Assembly (NCBI GenBank): GCA_947473125.1
Contig: CANJDH010000002.1
Coordinates: 1 to 64,000, forward strand
Source of the DNA: Burkholderiales bacterium
GTDB taxonomy: Bacteria > Pseudomonadota > Gammaproteobacteria > Burkholderiales > JAEUOS01
Direction of reading: 5' to 3'
Length of the DNA: 64,000 bases
Below the pieces are notes generated by a model, which was not told where the DNA came from, did no database searches, and saw only the letters and a program-made list of their open reading frames with translations. Of the stretch, positions 34,601 to 41,356 are shown in pieces (within the stretch, counting starts at the first letter, position 1; each line of letters begins with the position of its first letter). The position numbers and the translations under genes are program-made.

Positions 34601-35449
34601 ATCCGGCGTGACCGCGACGGTCTTGGCGCCTTTGTAGCGCACCTCGGTGAAAAAATGCGCGTCGGGGGTGCGCGTCTGCGGCACGTTCGAGCCCCAGGCG
34701 ATGATGTAGGTCGAGTTGTACCAGTCGGCCGATTCGGGCACGTCGGTCTGCTCGCCCCAGATCTGCGGGCTGGACGGCGGCAGGTCGCAGTACCAGTCGT
34801 AGAAGCTCATGCAGACGCCGCCGATCAGCGACAGGTAGCGGCTGCCGGCAGCGTAGCTCACCATCGACATCGCCGGGATCGGCGAGAAACCGATGATGCG
34901 GTCCGGGCCGTGGCGCTTGATGGTGTGCACGTTGGCTGCGGCGATCAGTTCATTGACTTCATCCCAGTCGGCCCGCACAAAGCCACCCAGACCGCGAATG
35001 CTCTGGTAGTCGCGCCGGCTTGCCTCGACATCGACGATCGACGCCCAGGCCGCCACCGGGTCAAGCGTGGCGCGTGCAGCACGCCACAGCTTGAGCAGGC
35101 GGCCGCGCACCAGCGGGTATTTCACCCGGTTGGCGCTATACAGATACCAGCTGTAGCTGGCGCCGCGCGAACATCCGCGCGGCTCGTGGTTGGGCATGTC
35201 GAAGCGGGTGCGCGGGTAATCGGTCTGCTGCGTCTCCCAGGTGACGATGCCGCCCTTCACATAAATCTTCCAGGAGCACGAGCCGGTGCAGTTGACGCCG
35301 TGCGTGGAGCGCACGATCTTGTCGTGCGCCCAGCGGTTGCGGTAGGCGTCTTCCCAGGTGCGGTCTTCGCCGGTGGTGACACCGTGGCCACCGGAAAACG
35401 ACTCAGTTGGGGCGGAAAAGAAGCTCAAGCGATCAAGAAAATGTGACAT
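31637..35449 (-). CDS. narG: Respiratory nitrate reductase alpha subunit
   Basis: A 1270-residue molybdenum-bis-MGD catalytic subunit that reduces nitrate to nitrite on the cytoplasmic face. The [4Fe-4S] FS0 motif HGVNCTGSCSWKIYVKGG lies near residue 50, and the Mo-ligand Asp region GEQTDVPESADWYNSTY and FRWGPDG are conserved. Near the C-terminus are PLSSHAD-free NarG features such as NAGYTNVHE, TPHQKWGIHSTY and GYAQLSYGFNYYGT. The ATG at 35449 has an AAGGAAC ribosome-binding site. It begins 52 bases after the narK2 stop, so co-transcription with narK1K2 is likely. Confidence 0.97.
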   Translation of the reverse strand: MSHFLDRLSFFSAPTESFSGGHGVTTGEDRTWEDAYRNRWAHDKIVRSTHGVNCTGSCSWKIYVKGGIVTWETQQTDYPRTRFDMPNHEPRGCSRGASYSWYLYSANRVKYPLVRGRLLKLWRAARATLDPVAAWASIVDVEASRRDYQSIRGLGGFVRADWDEVNELIAAANVHTIKRHGPDRIIGFSPIPAMSMVSYAAGSRYLSLIGGVCMSFYDWYCDLPPSSPQIWGEQTDVPESADWYNSTYIIAWGSNVPQTRTPDAHFFTEVRYKGAKTVAVTPDYSEVAKLADLWMHPKQGTDAAVAMAMGHVILKEFYFGGNGRPRSAYFDDYVRRYTDLPMLVMLKEQQLPDGNTVMVPDRYVRASDFADQLGQVNNPEWKTVALDATGKVVLPTGAIGFRWGPDGRADQGQWNIEAKEAQHGADVKLRLSALEAEGVTPATAQVGFPYFGGIVTANFTHNAQSDVLVRTVPVTQITLDGSGRTALVATVFDLQVANYGVARGLPGELAATSYDDNTPYTPAWQERITGVPRDQIIRVAREFADNADKTQGKSMVIIGAAMNHWYHSDMNYRGVINMLMMCGCVGKSGGGWAHYVGQEKLRPQTGWTALAFALDWIRPPRQMNSTSFFYAHTDQWRYEKLGVDEVLSPLADKKLFGGSMIDYNVRAERMGWLPSAPQLKTNPMQVVRDATAAGMDPKDYAVKALKEGTLQMSCEDPDHPDNWPRNMFVWRSNLLGSSGKGHEYFLKHLLGTSNGVQGKDLGAEEAKPLEVAWHDKAPEGKLDLLVTLDFRMSTTCLYSDIVLPTATWYEKNDLNTSDMHPFIHPLSTAVDPAWQSRSDWDIYKGFAKKFSEVCVGHLGVEREMVLTPLMHDSPAELAQPFEVREWRRGDVELIPGKTAPQIAVVERDYPNVYKRFTALGPLMNKVGNGGKGIAWNTQDEVKQLGELNGLVGAAGVTQGMPRIETDIDACEVVLQLAPETNGHVAVKAWQALGKQTGRDHTHLAIHREDEKIRFRDIQAQPRKIISSPTWSGIESETVSYNAGYTNVHEFIPWRTLTGRQQFYQDHPWMRAFGEGLASYRPPVDLKTTAGMHGIRPNGNREIALNFITPHQKWGIHSTYTDNLMMLTLSRGGPCVWLSETDAKSAGIVDNDWIELFNLNGAIAARAVVSQRVNPGMVMMYHAQEKIVNTPGSEITGARGGIHNSVTRIVLKPTHMIGGYAQLSYGFNYYGTIGTNRDEFVVVRKMNKVDWLDTPAGDERVAAVQAHGEAA

Positions 35450-35501
35450 GAAGCTGTTCCTTCGAATCAATTGAGAATGGGGCGAGGCGCTGGGCTTGGC
35501 A

Positions 35502-36917
35502 TCAGCAAGGCATCTCCGCGTTCTTGCGCGCGTAGTACCACCAAGTCGTGACGATGCAGATCAGGTAGAACGCAATGAAGACATAGAGCGCACCTTCCGG
35601 GCCGCCGGTCATCGCGATCGAGGTGCCGTAGCTTTTCGGAATGAAGAAGCCGCCGTAAGCCGCAATGGCTGCGGAGAAGCCGAGCACGGCAGCCGCTTCA
35701 CGATTGCCGTCCTTGATCGCCTTCTCCTGCGCTTCCTGACCTTTGCCGGCGGCATCACGCTGGCGCTCGGTCATGAAAATGACAGGGATCATGCGGAAGG
35801 TCGAACCGTTGCCAATGCCGGTAGTGAGGAACAACAGCAGGAAGCTGATAAAGAAGCCGGCAAAACTGCCGCCTGATGGGCCCGAGGGCAGGAAATAGAG
35901 CACGCCGCCCACCGCCAGTGCCATCACCACGAAGTTCCACAGCGTCACGGTGGCGCCGCCAAGTTTGTCGGACAACCAGCCGCCAAATGGCCTGATAACC
36001 GCTCCCACCAAGGGTCCCAGCCATGCATACTGCAACGGGTTGATGCCCGGAAATTGCGATTTGATCAGCAGCGGGAAGCCCGCGGCGTAGCCGATGAAGG
36101 AGCCGAAGGTGCCGAGATACAACAGGCACATCAGCCAGTTGTGCTTGCGCTTGAAGATCACCGCCTGGTCGGAAAACGACGACTGCGCGTCTGCAATGTC
36201 GTTCATGAAGAACCACGCGATGATCGAAACGAGTGCGATCCACGGCACCCAGATGAAGGCCGCGTTCTGCGCCCACACCTGCGTGGCCTGGCCGCTCTTG
36301 CTGACGATAGTCTGCGGGTCACCGCCGAAGACCCCGAATATGCCGAGCGCAATCACCATCGGCGACAGGAACTGCACCACCGACACGCCAAGATTGCCGA
36401 GACCGGCGTTCACGCCGAGGGCCGAGCCCTTGCGCTCTTTCGGAAAGAAAAAGTTGATGTTGGCCATCGACGACGAGAAGTTGCCGCCGCCGAGGCCGCA
36501 CAACAGCGCCAGCGCCAGGAAGGTCGGGTAAGTGGTGGTCGGATCCTGGATCGCGATACCGATGCCGATCGCCGGGATCAACAGCGACGCCGTCGAAATC
36601 GCGGTCCAGCGCCGCCCGCCGAACACCGGCACGATGAACGAGTAGAAAATGCGCAGCGTCGCGCCGGAGAGTGCGGGCGCCGCCGCCAGCCAGAACAGCT
36701 GGTTGGTCGAGAAGCGGAAGCCGAGCAGGTTCAGGTTGACCGCCGCGACGCTCCACAGTTGCCAGACGGCAAAAGCGAGGAACAGGGCCGGCACCGAGAT
36801 CCACAGGTTGGTAGCCGCAATCGCCTGGCCCTGGGTGCGCCAGAAATCCTTGTCTTCAGGCGTCCAGACGGTGAGCACCCGACCGTGTGTGGCCGGTGTG
36901 TTGGGGGTAGATGCCAT
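35502..36917 (-). CDS. narK: Nitrate/nitrite transporter, NarK2-type MFS protein
   Basis: A 471-residue MFS transporter with 12 predicted helices. The nitrate-signature regions of the NNP family, GGGNFSSSMANINFFFPKERKG and GIGNGSTFRMIPVIF, are both present. The family position of this longer second copy in narK1K2 operons suggests nitrate/nitrite exchange. It begins twelve bases after the narK1 stop. Confidence 0.9.
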   Translation of the reverse strand: MASTPNTPATHGRVLTVWTPEDKDFWRTQGQAIAATNLWISVPALFLAFAVWQLWSVAAVNLNLLGFRFSTNQLFWLAAAPALSGATLRIFYSFIVPVFGGRRWTAISTASLLIPAIGIGIAIQDPTTTYPTFLALALLCGLGGGNFSSSMANINFFFPKERKGSALGVNAGLGNLGVSVVQFLSPMVIALGIFGVFGGDPQTIVSKSGQATQVWAQNAAFIWVPWIALVSIIAWFFMNDIADAQSSFSDQAVIFKRKHNWLMCLLYLGTFGSFIGYAAGFPLLIKSQFPGINPLQYAWLGPLVGAVIRPFGGWLSDKLGGATVTLWNFVVMALAVGGVLYFLPSGPSGGSFAGFFISFLLLFLTTGIGNGSTFRMIPVIFMTERQRDAAGKGQEAQEKAIKDGNREAAAVLGFSAAIAAYGGFFIPKSYGTSIAMTGGPEGALYVFIAFYLICIVTTWWYYARKNAEMPC

Positions 36918-36929
36918 GGTCGATTTCCT

Positions 36930-38219
36930 TCAGGTTTTGGTTGACGGCATCGCAGGCGCAGCCGTCAAGGGATGGGCCGGGGAACGCGAGCCCATCAGCT
37001 CGGTCTTGCGCACTTCGGTCCAGTACATCCAGATCAGCGACACCCAGACAATTGCGTACATCAGCATGAACGCCGAGGAGCGGATGCCGGTGATGTCCTG
37101 CAACGCACCGAACAGGATCGGCAACACAAAGCCGCCGAGGCCGCCGGCCAGGCCGACGACACCGGAGATTGCACCGATGTTGTTCGGGTACTCGTCGGAG
37201 ATGTACTTGAACACCGAGGCCTTGCCGAACGCCCAGGCAATGCCCATCACGAACATCAGCACCGTGAACATCCACACGTTGAGCCCAATATGGAAAGTCT
37301 TGGGCCCGTTGATGCCCATCACGGTGAAATCGGTCTGCGGATACGACAGAATGAACAGGCAGATCCAGCTCACCCACAGCACCCACCAGGTGACGTTGTG
37401 CGCGCCATGCTTGTCGGACATCCAGCCGCCCACAGCGCGCAGCACGCCGCCCGGCAACGAGAAGCAGGCCGCGAGCAAGGCGGCGACGCGGATGTCCATG
37501 CCATATTCGCCGACGTAGTACTGCACCATCCACAGGGACAGAGCGACGTAGCCGCCGAACACGATCGAATAGTACTGGCAGTACTTCCAGACGTTCGGGT
37601 CTTTGAGCGTGGCCAACTGCTCCTTGAGCGTGACCTTGGCCGGCACCAGATGCGCCGGGTCGGAATAGCTGAAAAACCAGAACAGAATCGCCGTCACCAG
37701 CATCGCCACCGCGTAAATTTGTGGCACGAACTGCCAGCCGATTCCGACCACGATCACCGGCGCCACAAACTTGTTGACTGCGGCGCCGGAGTTGCCGGCA
37801 CCGAACACACCCATCGCAAAGCCTTGCTGGTCTTTCTTGAACCAGCGCGCCACGTAGGGCGTACCAACCGAGAACGAACCGCCGGCCATGCCGACAAACA
37901 GCCCGAGTACCAGATACTGCCAGTATTGGGTGGCGTAGCCGATCAGCCAGATCGGCACCACGCAGCACATCATCAGGATGAAGAACACAATGCGGCCGCC
38001 GTATCGGTCGGTCCACAATCCCAGGGGAACGCGGATCAGGGAACCAGTCAGCACCGGCGTCGCGGCCAGAAGGCCAAATTCGGTGGCGTTCAGTCCCAGG
38101 GTCTTCTTGATCGGGATGCCGATCACGCCGAACATCATCCAGATCGCAAAGCACACCGTGAAGGCCAGCGTACTTACGACCAGCGTCGAGACCGCCTTGC
38201 CCGATTGCGTAGTTGCCAT
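36930..38219 (-). CDS. narK: Nitrate transporter, NarK1-type MFS protein
   Basis: A 429-residue MFS protein of the NNP family. The nitrate signatures are FVGMAGGSFSVGTPYVARWF and GVVGLAGGLGGFVLPILFGA. The first narK copy of such tandem pairs is usually a proton-coupled nitrate importer. The ATG at 38219 has a strong GGAGGGGA ribosome-binding site. Upstream lies a 527-base region without a recognised gene, containing two strong hairpins and no good FNR box. Confidence 0.9.
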   Translation of the reverse strand: MATTQSGKAVSTLVVSTLAFTVCFAIWMMFGVIGIPIKKTLGLNATEFGLLAATPVLTGSLIRVPLGLWTDRYGGRIVFFILMMCCVVPIWLIGYATQYWQYLVLGLFVGMAGGSFSVGTPYVARWFKKDQQGFAMGVFGAGNSGAAVNKFVAPVIVVGIGWQFVPQIYAVAMLVTAILFWFFSYSDPAHLVPAKVTLKEQLATLKDPNVWKYCQYYSIVFGGYVALSLWMVQYYVGEYGMDIRVAALLAACFSLPGGVLRAVGGWMSDKHGAHNVTWWVLWVSWICLFILSYPQTDFTVMGINGPKTFHIGLNVWMFTVLMFVMGIAWAFGKASVFKYISDEYPNNIGAISGVVGLAGGLGGFVLPILFGALQDITGIRSSAFMLMYAIVWVSLIWMYWTEVRKTELMGSRSPAHPLTAAPAMPSTKT

Positions 38220-38327
38220 TCCTGTTCCCCTCCATGCATGCCGATTGACACTGCATGACACTGTAGGGAGCAATCGCGACGTTGCCTATTCGCCTGAAGG
38301 GGTCCCGGCACGCGGCGCAAGACGGAG

Positions 38328-38357
38328 GCCGGCATAGTTCCATCGAACTATGCCGGC
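38328..38357. other. 12-base-pair hairpin upstream of narK1
   Basis: GCCGGCATAGTT (38328-38339) is perfectly complementary to AACTATGCCGGC (38346-38357) across a six-base loop. No U tract follows on either strand, so a simple terminator is unlikely. It begins about 110 bases upstream of the narK1 ATG and could be a regulatory structure in the leader or a protein-binding palindrome. Confidence 0.7.
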
Positions 38358-38487
38358 GGCACAACTCAATCGGCGGGGTTAACCTGGGAAACCTTTGGTG
38401 GGAGCAGTTGTTGGCGCATTGCCGGCCTGAGAGGCGCTCCAGGAGAGGTTCTTCGTGAAACTCTTGGGCACTGCGAACCCACTATGA

Positions 38488-38517
38488 CAAGGGGCGCAAC
38501 TTCCGTTGCGCCCCTTG
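38488..38517. other. 13-base-pair hairpin with four-base loop
   Basis: CAAGGGGCGCAAC (38488-38500) pairs perfectly with GTTGCGCCCCTTG (38505-38517) across TTCC (GGAA on the minus strand). The stem is very strong but has no adjacent T run. It lies between the end of the usp gene and narK1 and may be a transcript end, a processing site or part of a non-coding RNA. Confidence 0.75.
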
Positions 38518-38746
38518 ATCTTCCATCCTGCGTGTGAGCCAGCCCCAAACCGCAGCTTACGGGGTCGCCAACCGTCCGCATCAGGTACACCCGACCACCC
38601 GGAAGTGGGGGCGCGCGCAACAGCGGTTCTTGAGAGCGGCAACCTGAGGTTCGTGACTTTGTTTCGGGATCCGGCCTGTTCGTTGAGGGAGTGAAGATAC
38701 TTTCTCTTACGGCAGCTCAAACAATAACTTGAGTCCGACAGATCGT

Positions 38747-39190
38747 TTAATGCATCACCAAAACCGGCACCCGGGTGTGCTTGAGCACCCCCTCGGCCGC
38801 GCTGCCGTGGAGCAGCTTGTCGAGCCCGCGACGACCGTGCGAAGCCATCAGGATCAGGTCACAGTTGTGCTTTTCGGCAGCCTCGACGATGGCGTCGACC
38901 GGGCGGTCGTTCTCGACAAAGGCAGAATCAAACTGCACGCCTTCGGCACGCGCGCGGTCGCCCATGCGCTTAAGCACGCTTTCAGCGTGGCCGCGCACCT
39001 TGTCGGAATGCTCATACATCGATACCGACGTACGGCTGACAATTTCGCCGTGGGTCGGAATCTTGTATTCAGGCTCTGCGATGAAACCGGTGATGCGCGC
39101 ACCGATGGATTTGGCAAAGCGTACCCCGGCTTCAATTGCGTGATCCGAGAATTCGGTGCCGTCGATGGGAATGAGAATGTGCTTGAACAT
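38747..39190 (-). CDS. Universal stress protein (UspA family)
   Basis: A 147-residue single-domain Usp. It opens MFKHILIPIDGTEFSDHAIE and ends with the ATP-binding-type motif LILMASHGRRGLDKLLHGSAAEGVLKHTRVPVLVM (G-2x-G-9x-G-S/T pattern). It probably forms dimers and binds ATP. The ATG at 39190 has an AGGAGG ribosome-binding site. A near-consensus FNR box (39248-39261) with a -10-like TACCCT (39221-39226) lies upstream, so induction at low oxygen is likely. Confidence 0.92.
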   Translation of the reverse strand: MFKHILIPIDGTEFSDHAIEAGVRFAKSIGARITGFIAEPEYKIPTHGEIVSRTSVSMYEHSDKVRGHAESVLKRMGDRARAEGVQFDSAFVENDRPVDAIVEAAEKHNCDLILMASHGRRGLDKLLHGSAAEGVLKHTRVPVLVMH

Positions 39191-39220
39191 GGCGTCCTCC
39201 TGAGCTGTTTTGACGCCTTC

Positions 39221-39261
39221 AGGGTACGCCGCGGCCCATGCACCAATTTGATCCATCTCAA
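39221..39261 (-). promoter_or_regulatory. FNR-type promoter of the minus-strand usp gene
   Basis: TTGATCCATCTCAA at 39248-39261 matches the FNR consensus TTGAT-N4-ATCAA in nine of ten positions. A TACCCT hexamer at 39221-39226 (minus strand) is placed as a class II FNR promoter would need it. The predicted start site is near 39213, about 23 bases before the ATG. Confidence 0.65.
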
Positions 39262-39290
39262 GGCTGTGTGGGTTAAGGCAATCCGTCACC

Positions 39291-40649
39291 TCAACGCAAT
39301 CGCGCGGTTTCCAGGTAATCCGGCACCGTGACGCGCCAATGCAATGCTTCCTCAATGTGGTGGCGCAGCGCGTCTGCCGCCGCGGGTTCACCATGCACCA
39401 GGAAGGTGGTCTTGGGTGCGCTGTCGAAATGGCGCAACCACTCCAGCATTTCGGCATAGTCGGCATGCGACGACAGGGTGTCGAGCATCGCCACTTCGGC
39501 GCGGATCGGCACATACTCGCCGTGGATCTTGATGCTCTCGGCGCCGTCCATGATCGCCGCGCCGCGGGTGCCGCCGGCCTGGAACCCGGCAAACAGCAGC
39601 GTATTGCGTGCATCCGGGCCAAACTGGGTGATATGGTGCAGTACACGGCCGCCAGTCGCCATGCCGCTGGCCGAAATGATGATCATCGGCCCTTTCATGG
39701 TGTTGAGGCGACGCGATTCTTCCGGCGTATTGACGGCCTGGGCACCAACGCACATCGCGTGGATCTCGGAACGGGACAGCCGGTGCTCGGCGGCGTGCTT
39801 GGCATAGAGCTGCGTTGCGTCGATCGCCATCGGGCTGTTCAGATATACCGGGATGTCGGGAATCCGCTTTACAGCCTTGAGCCGTGCCAGGTGATGCAGG
39901 ATGGTTTGTGCACGCCCCACTGCGAACGACGGGATCACCACGACGCCGCCGCGCGCCGCAGTCCGGGTGACCACTTCGGCCAGGGTCTGCTCCGGGTCGA
40001 CCGCGGCGTGCAGCCTGTTTCCATAGGTGGATTCAAGTACCAGCCAGTCGGCGTGTCTGACGAATTCCGGCGCTTTCATCACACTGTCGTTCGGCCGGCC
40101 GAGGTCGCCGGAAAACACGACGGTCCCGCCCTCGGCCGTGACGGCCACGCAACCGGAGCCGAGCATGTGGCCGTTCGGTATTAGTCGAAACGACACCCCG
40201 CCGCCAAGGTCAACATTTCGCCCGGAGTCAACGCCCTTGAAAAGTTTCAGCGCTTTCCTCGCATCGTCGGCGGTGTACAGAGGTTGTGCCGGCCGGTGCT
40301 TGGAGAAGCCGTGCTGGTTGGCGAAGCGCGCCTCTTCTTCCTGCAGGTGGGCCGCATCCGGCAACAGAATGCCGCACAAGTCGCGTGTCGCTGCGGTGCA
40401 AAACACCTTGCCGCGAAAGCCCTGGCGCACCAACAACGGCAGGTATCCGCTGTGGTCGATATGCGCATGGCTCAGGATCACGGCATCAAGCGCGCCGGGA
40501 TCAAACGGCGGCGGCGCCCAATTGCGCAAGCGCAGTTGCTTGAAACCCTGAAACAATCCACAGTCAATCAGGAGATTGTGTCCGCCAGCTTCGAGCAAGT
40601 GCTTTGAACCGGTGACGGTGCCAGTGGCCCCGAAAAAGGAAAGCTGCAT
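39291..40649 (-). CDS. MBL-fold metallohydrolase with beta-CASP domain (RNA-processing type)
   Basis: A 452-residue protein with a metallo-beta-lactamase fold interrupted by a beta-CASP domain, as in CPSF73/RNase-J relatives. The zinc motif is SHAHIDHSGYLP (HxHxDH); further conserved segments are FSGDLGRP, LVLESTYGNR, VVVIPSFAVGRAQ, PMIIISASGMATGGRVLHH and TLSSHADYAEMLEW. The likely activity is endo- or exonuclease cleavage of RNA in the cytoplasm. It lies between the usp and narL genes; such proteins often accompany anaerobic stress clusters in betaproteobacteria. Confidence 0.88.
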   Translation of the reverse strand: MQLSFFGATGTVTGSKHLLEAGGHNLLIDCGLFQGFKQLRLRNWAPPPFDPGALDAVILSHAHIDHSGYLPLLVRQGFRGKVFCTAATRDLCGILLPDAAHLQEEEARFANQHGFSKHRPAQPLYTADDARKALKLFKGVDSGRNVDLGGGVSFRLIPNGHMLGSGCVAVTAEGGTVVFSGDLGRPNDSVMKAPEFVRHADWLVLESTYGNRLHAAVDPEQTLAEVVTRTAARGGVVVIPSFAVGRAQTILHHLARLKAVKRIPDIPVYLNSPMAIDATQLYAKHAAEHRLSRSEIHAMCVGAQAVNTPEESRRLNTMKGPMIIISASGMATGGRVLHHITQFGPDARNTLLFAGFQAGGTRGAAIMDGAESIKIHGEYVPIRAEVAMLDTLSSHADYAEMLEWLRHFDSAPKTTFLVHGEPAAADALRHHIEEALHWRVTVPDYLETARLR

Positions 40650-40696
40650 GCCTGGAGTATAGCGACGTGAAACGATGCTGCCGTGAGCCGGTGCCG

Positions 40697-41356
40697 TTAG
40701 GCCGCTGCCAGCCGTGCCGACAGGCCCTGCTCGGCCGCAAACACCGCCACCTGCACCCGACTCGAGAGGTTAAGCTTGCGTAGGATGTGCTGTACGTGGA
40801 TCTTCACGGTACTCTCGGCAACCCCAAGCGCACGCGCAATTTCCTTGTTGCTGGCACCGGCGGCAATGTGGCCGAGCAGTTCACGCTCGCGCGGACTGAG
40901 CAGGGCCAATCCGCCCGCCTGCGGCGCTTCCGCCGGCTCGCGCACGCCCGCGACCAGTTTGCCCATCATCTCGCCGGAGACCACCGACTCACCGCGCGCG
41001 GCGCGCCGGATCGATGCGGTCAGAAATTCACCGTCGATGTTCTTGAGGAGGTAACCGCCCGCACCGCCACGCAGTGCCGCGAGAAGGTCGGCGCCATCCT
41101 CGGAAACCGTGAGCATCAGGACCCTGGATTCCGGCACCAGCTCGCGCAAGCTGGCCAGCGCGTCCACGCCGCTGATGCCCGGCATATGCAGGTCAAGTAG
41201 GATCACATCGGGCTTGAGCGCAACCGCCTGCTTGATGCCTTCAGCGCCGTCCGCAGCCTCGCCAACAATGTCAAAGTCGGCCTCGCTGCGCAACAAGGCG
41301 CCAAGTCCGCGGCGAAACAGCTTGTGGTCGTCCACCAGCAGGATGCGGATGCTCAT
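40697..41356 (-). CDS. narL: Nitrate/nitrite response regulator
   Basis: A 219-residue two-component regulator. The receiver domain has the DD pair in ILLVDDHKLF, the phospho-acceptor Asp in VILLDLHMPG and Lys in GGYLLKN; the C-terminal LuxR-type helix-turn-helix is LSPRERELLGHIAAGASNKEIARALGVAESTVKIHVQHILRKL. Phosphorylated NarL would activate nar genes and repress others by binding TACYYMT-type heptamers. The ATG overlaps the narX stop, so the pair is co-expressed. Confidence 0.92.
   Translation of the reverse strand: MSIRILLVDDHKLFRRGLGALLRSEADFDIVGEAADGAEGIKQAVALKPDVILLDLHMPGISGVDALASLRELVPESRVLMLTVSEDGADLLAALRGGAGGYLLKNIDGEFLTASIRRAARGESVVSGEMMGKLVAGVREPAEAPQAGGLALLSPRERELLGHIAAGASNKEIARALGVAESTVKIHVQHILRKLNLSSRVQVAVFAAEQGLSARLAAA

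Larger units (their letters stand above)
38220..38746. other. 527-base region between usp and narK1, no gene recognised
   Basis: No reading frame here resembles a known protein. It contains two perfect hairpins (38328-38357 and 38488-38517), a five-base inverted repeat at 38716-38733 and a weak copy of the TTGGTGGGAGC element near 38396. It should hold the narK promoter and the end of the usp transcript. No FNR box or clear NarL heptamer pair was found, although a half-site TTGAT lies at 38515-38519. It could contain a small RNA or a long narK leader. Confidence 0.6.

Noticed and set aside
36000-36016. CCGCTCCCACCAAGG resembling the intergenic repeat at 11266
   Set aside because: It lies within the narK2 coding sequence and encodes conserved residues; no evidence that it is an inserted copy.
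38379-38720. Minus-strand open frame with a CAPCH motif in the narK upstream region
   Set aside because: The apparent heme motif falls at the 38488-38517 hairpin, the sequence has no signal peptide or family-like regions, and the codon pattern does not look coding.
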